Assembly: GCA_036488085.1 (NCBI GenBank)
Contig: DASXHZ010000039.1
Location: 1 to 6,464 of the forward strand
Source of the DNA: DASXHZ01 sp036488085
GTDB taxonomy: Bacteria; Acidobacteriota; Thermoanaerobaculia; Gp7-AA8
Length of the DNA: 6,464 bases
Direction of reading: 5' to 3'
Below the pieces are notes generated by a model that did not search any database, was not told the origin of the DNA, and worked only from the letters and a program-made list of their open reading frames with translations. The translations under genes and the position numbers were made by a program. Positions 5,164 through 6,464 of this stretch are shown here, piece by piece. Position 1 is the first letter of the stretch; each line of letters begins with the position of its first letter.

Positions 5164-5753
5164 ATCCAGTTCTGGCGAAAGAGGCGAATACCTTCGCGGT
5201 TTAGCGTGGCCGTACGGGTGCCCAGATCACTGCGAGGGTTCTTGCGGAAGTCCACAGCGGCTACCTGATTGATGTAAGCCTCGGTAAAGGACAGTGGAGC
5301 GCGGTTGACTGCGGGCTGCGTATCATTGTCGACTTCATATACGAAAACGCATAGCCACTGATCACGCGCGCCGTGAAAATCAACCGCGGCACCGGCCTTC
5401 TTCGTGGCCTTAACCTCTAGACCTCGGTCGCCAGCCTTGATCGCGTCGTTCGCGTATCGACCTCGTACGATGAGATCCGGATGGCCGTTGAAGTATTGAT
5501 TCACCGTGAGCGTGCGCGAGTGCTTCGCGAGGCTTGCCGTCAGCATGTCGGATAACGTGCCAGATAGGTTCGCCGGACGGAGCATGTCGTCAAGACGCTG
5601 CAGACCCTTCTGGATCAGATGCTGATTAACATCGAAAAAGAAGTCGTAGACGTCCTGCATCGCGATCCTAAAGTCTTCGACACGGAGCTGGAAGGGAAGC
5701 TTGACGCGCCGGTTGAATGCGCTATCGACAGGTACGTTGCGAACAAATGGCAT
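5145..5753 (-). CDS. Type II restriction endonuclease, PD-(D/E)XK fold
   Basis: This encodes a predicted site-specific DNA endonuclease partnered with the convergent methyltransferase. Seen: an N-terminal helical region (VYDFFFDVNQHLIQKGLQRL), then NGHPDLIVRGRY with P92-D93, and 19 residues later the E113-V-K115 triad, giving the metal-binding PD-x19-EVK motif. It is followed by GARDQWLCVFVYEVD, a strand with the Gln/Trp character common after the catalytic site in such enzymes, and a basic C-terminus (RLFRQNWIYKLKR). The length of 202 residues is typical of a small Type II enzyme. The stop (TAG, plus-strand 5145-5147) lies within the last codons of the methyltransferase, a 19-bp tail-to-tail overlap. 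ATG 5753 lacks a good Shine-Dalgarno sequence and overlaps the upstream small gene by 32 bp, so translation is probably coupled. I do not recognise the exact family or its recognition sequence. Confidence 0.85.
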   Translation of the reverse strand: MPFVRNVPVDSAFNRRVKLPFQLRVEDFRIAMQDVYDFFFDVNQHLIQKGLQRLDDMLRPANLSGTLSDMLTASLAKHSRTLTVNQYFNGHPDLIVRGRYANDAIKAGDRGLEVKATKKAGAAVDFHGARDQWLCVFVYEVDNDTQPAVNRAPLSFTEAYINQVAAVDFRKNPRSDLGTRTATLNREGIRLFRQNWIYKLKR

Positions 5754-5973
5754 ATTTCGCTGCGAGTGTAGCAGCTACCGGCCGTAGATCGGCCTGGCCC
5801 AGACCCAATGTGGGCAACTGGTGAGCCTCAAGGTAGTGGCGAAGAACCCATAACCGTGAGGTCCGCCGTTGCGATTGTGGTGAAGGTTCATCGGGCAGGG
5901 ATGCCGGGGTAGTGACCTTCGGCTTGAAGCGCTTCAGGTGTCCGACGGTGACGTGTTCCATCCACGTGCTCAC
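5722..5973 (-). CDS. Small basic protein of unknown function upstream of the endonuclease
   Basis: I do not recognise this 83-residue frame. It starts at GTG 5973 (VSTWMEHVTVGHLKRFKPKV), with the purine-rich GGAAAGGA about eight bases upstream. That start comes one base after the TGA of the preceding minus-strand frame, an arrangement typical of translational coupling. The middle has a Pro/Ser-rich, polar stretch (PASLPDEPSPQSQRR); then come a helix-like SRLWVLRHYLEAHQLPTL and GQADLRPVAATLAAKYA. It is net positive with no signal peptide or membrane segment. The last 32 bp overlap the endonuclease start. It may be an accessory of the restriction operon or a remnant with a shifted end; the overlap suggests the original stop could have lain elsewhere. 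I am moderately sure it is translated. Confidence 0.55.
   Translation of the reverse strand: MSTWMEHVTVGHLKRFKPKVTTPASLPDEPSPQSQRRTSRLWVLRHYLEAHQLPTLGLGQADLRPVAATLAAKYAICSQRTCR
5768..5778. promoter_or_regulatory. Short palindrome before the endonuclease gene
   Basis: GTAGCAGCTAC (two 5-bp arms around one base) lies 15 bp upstream of ATG 5753. On the minus strand TACACT follows close by and could be a -10 box for a nearly leaderless endonuclease mRNA, but no convincing -35 box is placed 17 bases before it. Confidence 0.3.
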
Positions 5974-5974
5974 A

Positions 5975-6192
5975 TCAGAGATCCTTTCCTGCCTTGAACG
6001 ACGGATCGGTGCTCGTCGGGTCGGTCGTCGTGTCGGCGGCGGCGAATGCCGTGATCGGCGTTGCCGGAAACCGGGACTGTCGGACGGCCTCGCGGCGGCC
6101 AGCAGATCGAGCGCCTGGAGGAACGCGATGACGTCCGCGCGCCACGTCGGCGGGATCAGCGGGACGCCAGCGAGCGCCGTCAAAAACGGCAT
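5975..6192 (-). pseudogene. Small unknown gene with a probable frameshift at about 6077-6084
   Basis: Two minus-strand frames look like halves of one protein. The first, from ATG 6192 (AAGG five bases upstream), reads MPFLTALAGVPLIPPTWRAD then VIAFLQALDLLAAARPSD. It has strongly GC third positions and two helix-like segments. After about 6080 that frame turns into Arg-rich noise, while the neighbouring frame becomes natural: SRFPATPITAFAAADTTTDP, a short tail and FKAGKDL, ending at TGA 5977-5975. One lost base (or two gained) in GACAGTCCCGG (minus strand) would join them into about 73 residues. The first frame is open up to 6246, inside the compound palindrome, so the 5' end may be truncated there. 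Function is unknown. It sits directly ahead of the small gene and the endonuclease on the same strand. A sequencing error is the alternative to true decay. Confidence 0.5.
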
Positions 6193-6222
6193 CAGCGCCT
6201 TGTAGATCCTGAGATCGCGATC

Positions 6223-6270
6223 GACTGAGGGTGCCGCTGGGTGAAATCACTTTCACCCGCACCCTCAGTC
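6223..6270. repeat. Compound inverted repeat with 20-bp arms and a 4-base bulge
   Basis: Outer arms GACTGAGGGTGC (6223-6234) and GCACCCTCAGTC (6259-6270) pair perfectly, with one further C-G pair outside. Inner arms GGGTGAAA (6239-6246) and TTTCACCC (6251-6258) pair around the loop TCAC. Only CGCT (6235-6238) on the left is unpaired. An octamer GCCGCTGG (6233-6240) also has its complement at 6273-6280, allowing an alternative fold. It separates two divergent frames and supplies the GTG for the rightward one. Confidence 0.9.
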
Positions 6271-6464
6271 GTCCAGCGGCCGGGCCAGCGCGCCAAGGCG
6301 CGGCGAGACGCTGAACCCGAATGCACCAAGTCCGCCGACCTCGGCCCCACCGCCACGAACCTCATGCACCTCGGCATGGCGCTACTGGAGAGCGGCCAGA
6401 AAGACCGCGCTCGCGCCGTCTTCCGCAAAGCCAAGAGCTTCAAGACCAAGGGCGCCGGCCTGGA
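6241..6464 (+). CDS. TPR-like small protein, 5' part (continues at 1-196 if circular)
   Basis: This frame runs from GTG 6241, which lies inside the palindrome, through the terminal repeat and in frame into positions 2-196, giving about 102 residues. After the first 14 codons, which are palindrome-derived (VKSLSPAPSVV and so on), it reads AKARRDAEPECTKSADLGPT and then ATNLMHLGMALLESGQ, the TPR-like helix. Third positions are mostly G/C throughout, supporting the frame. The true N-terminus is uncertain: an upstream in-frame TGA at 6226 closes the frame. The gene may have lost its original 5' end at the palindrome, leaving the C-terminal TPR of a longer protein. Confidence 0.5.
   Translation, partial: MKSLSPAPSVVQRPGQRAKARRDAEPECTKSADLGPTATNLMHLGMALLESGQKDRARAVFRKAKSFKTKGAGL
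6354..6464. repeat. Terminal direct repeat, right copy
   Basis: Exact copy of positions 1-111. If the molecule is circular, this copy should be removed to give a unit of 6353 bp. Confidence 0.95.

Noticed and set aside
6241..6464. Insertion-sequence identity for the compound palindrome
   Set aside because: The arms look like abutted terminal repeats, but no transposase is visible anywhere in the window, so I do not name an IS family.
1..6464. tRNA or rRNA genes
   Set aside because: I saw no cloverleaf with a GTTCRA-type T-loop and CCA-ready acceptor stem, and no rRNA-like conserved stretch on either strand; this was by eye only.

Overview
The window reads as a gene-poor, rearranged accessory segment from a bacterium of moderately high GC content. 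The best coding frames prefer G or C at the third codon position, and GTG starts are common. I cannot name the phylum; soil or environmental lineages fit the mix of genes and dispersed GC-rich hairpins, but that is inference. The first 111 bases (1-111) are identical to the last 111 (6354-6464). The sequence is therefore either a closed circle of about 6353 bp or a contig bounded by one exact repeat. One open frame runs across the join. No replication, mobilisation or recombinase gene is visible, so a simple plasmid is not established.

Layout, left to right. (1) The 3' part of a small TPR-like gene, whose 5' part lies at 6241-6464, ends at 196. (2) Bases 197-364 hold a terminator-like hairpin, a 14-bp tandem repeat and a 17-bp-arm palindrome. 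(3) A luciferase-like flavin oxidoreductase (365-1387, +) converges on an NmrA-type NAD(P)-binding protein (1470-2318, -), with a GC hairpin between them. (4) Bases 2341-3304 are a recombination scar. They hold a fragment copied from a small unknown gene, a HigB/RelE-type toxin lacking its 5' half, an XRE antitoxin with a one-base frameshift, and the intact unknown gene (3023-3304, -). (5) That gene diverges from a 74-residue XRE regulator (3403-3627, +), with a good promoter and a 14-bp operator-like palindrome between them. (6) A Type II restriction-modification module follows: a beta-type DPPY methyltransferase with an N-terminal winged-helix domain, and a convergent PD-(D/E)XK endonuclease whose 3' end overlaps it by 19 bp. 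(7) Upstream of the endonuclease on the same strand are one small unknown gene and one frameshifted one, then a compound palindrome at 6223-6270.

The restriction-modification pair is the clearest working system. The methyltransferase appears to have its own promoter with a 14-bp palindrome exactly between the -35 and -10 boxes, which suggests autoregulation and near-leaderless translation from a GTG at 4012. The endonuclease seems to be translated from an mRNA that also carries two small genes. Five short GC-rich hairpins, in two related sequence forms, lie at gene ends, and one of them has become the C-terminal coding tail of a gene. Every function below is inferred from reading the sequence; no database was searched.
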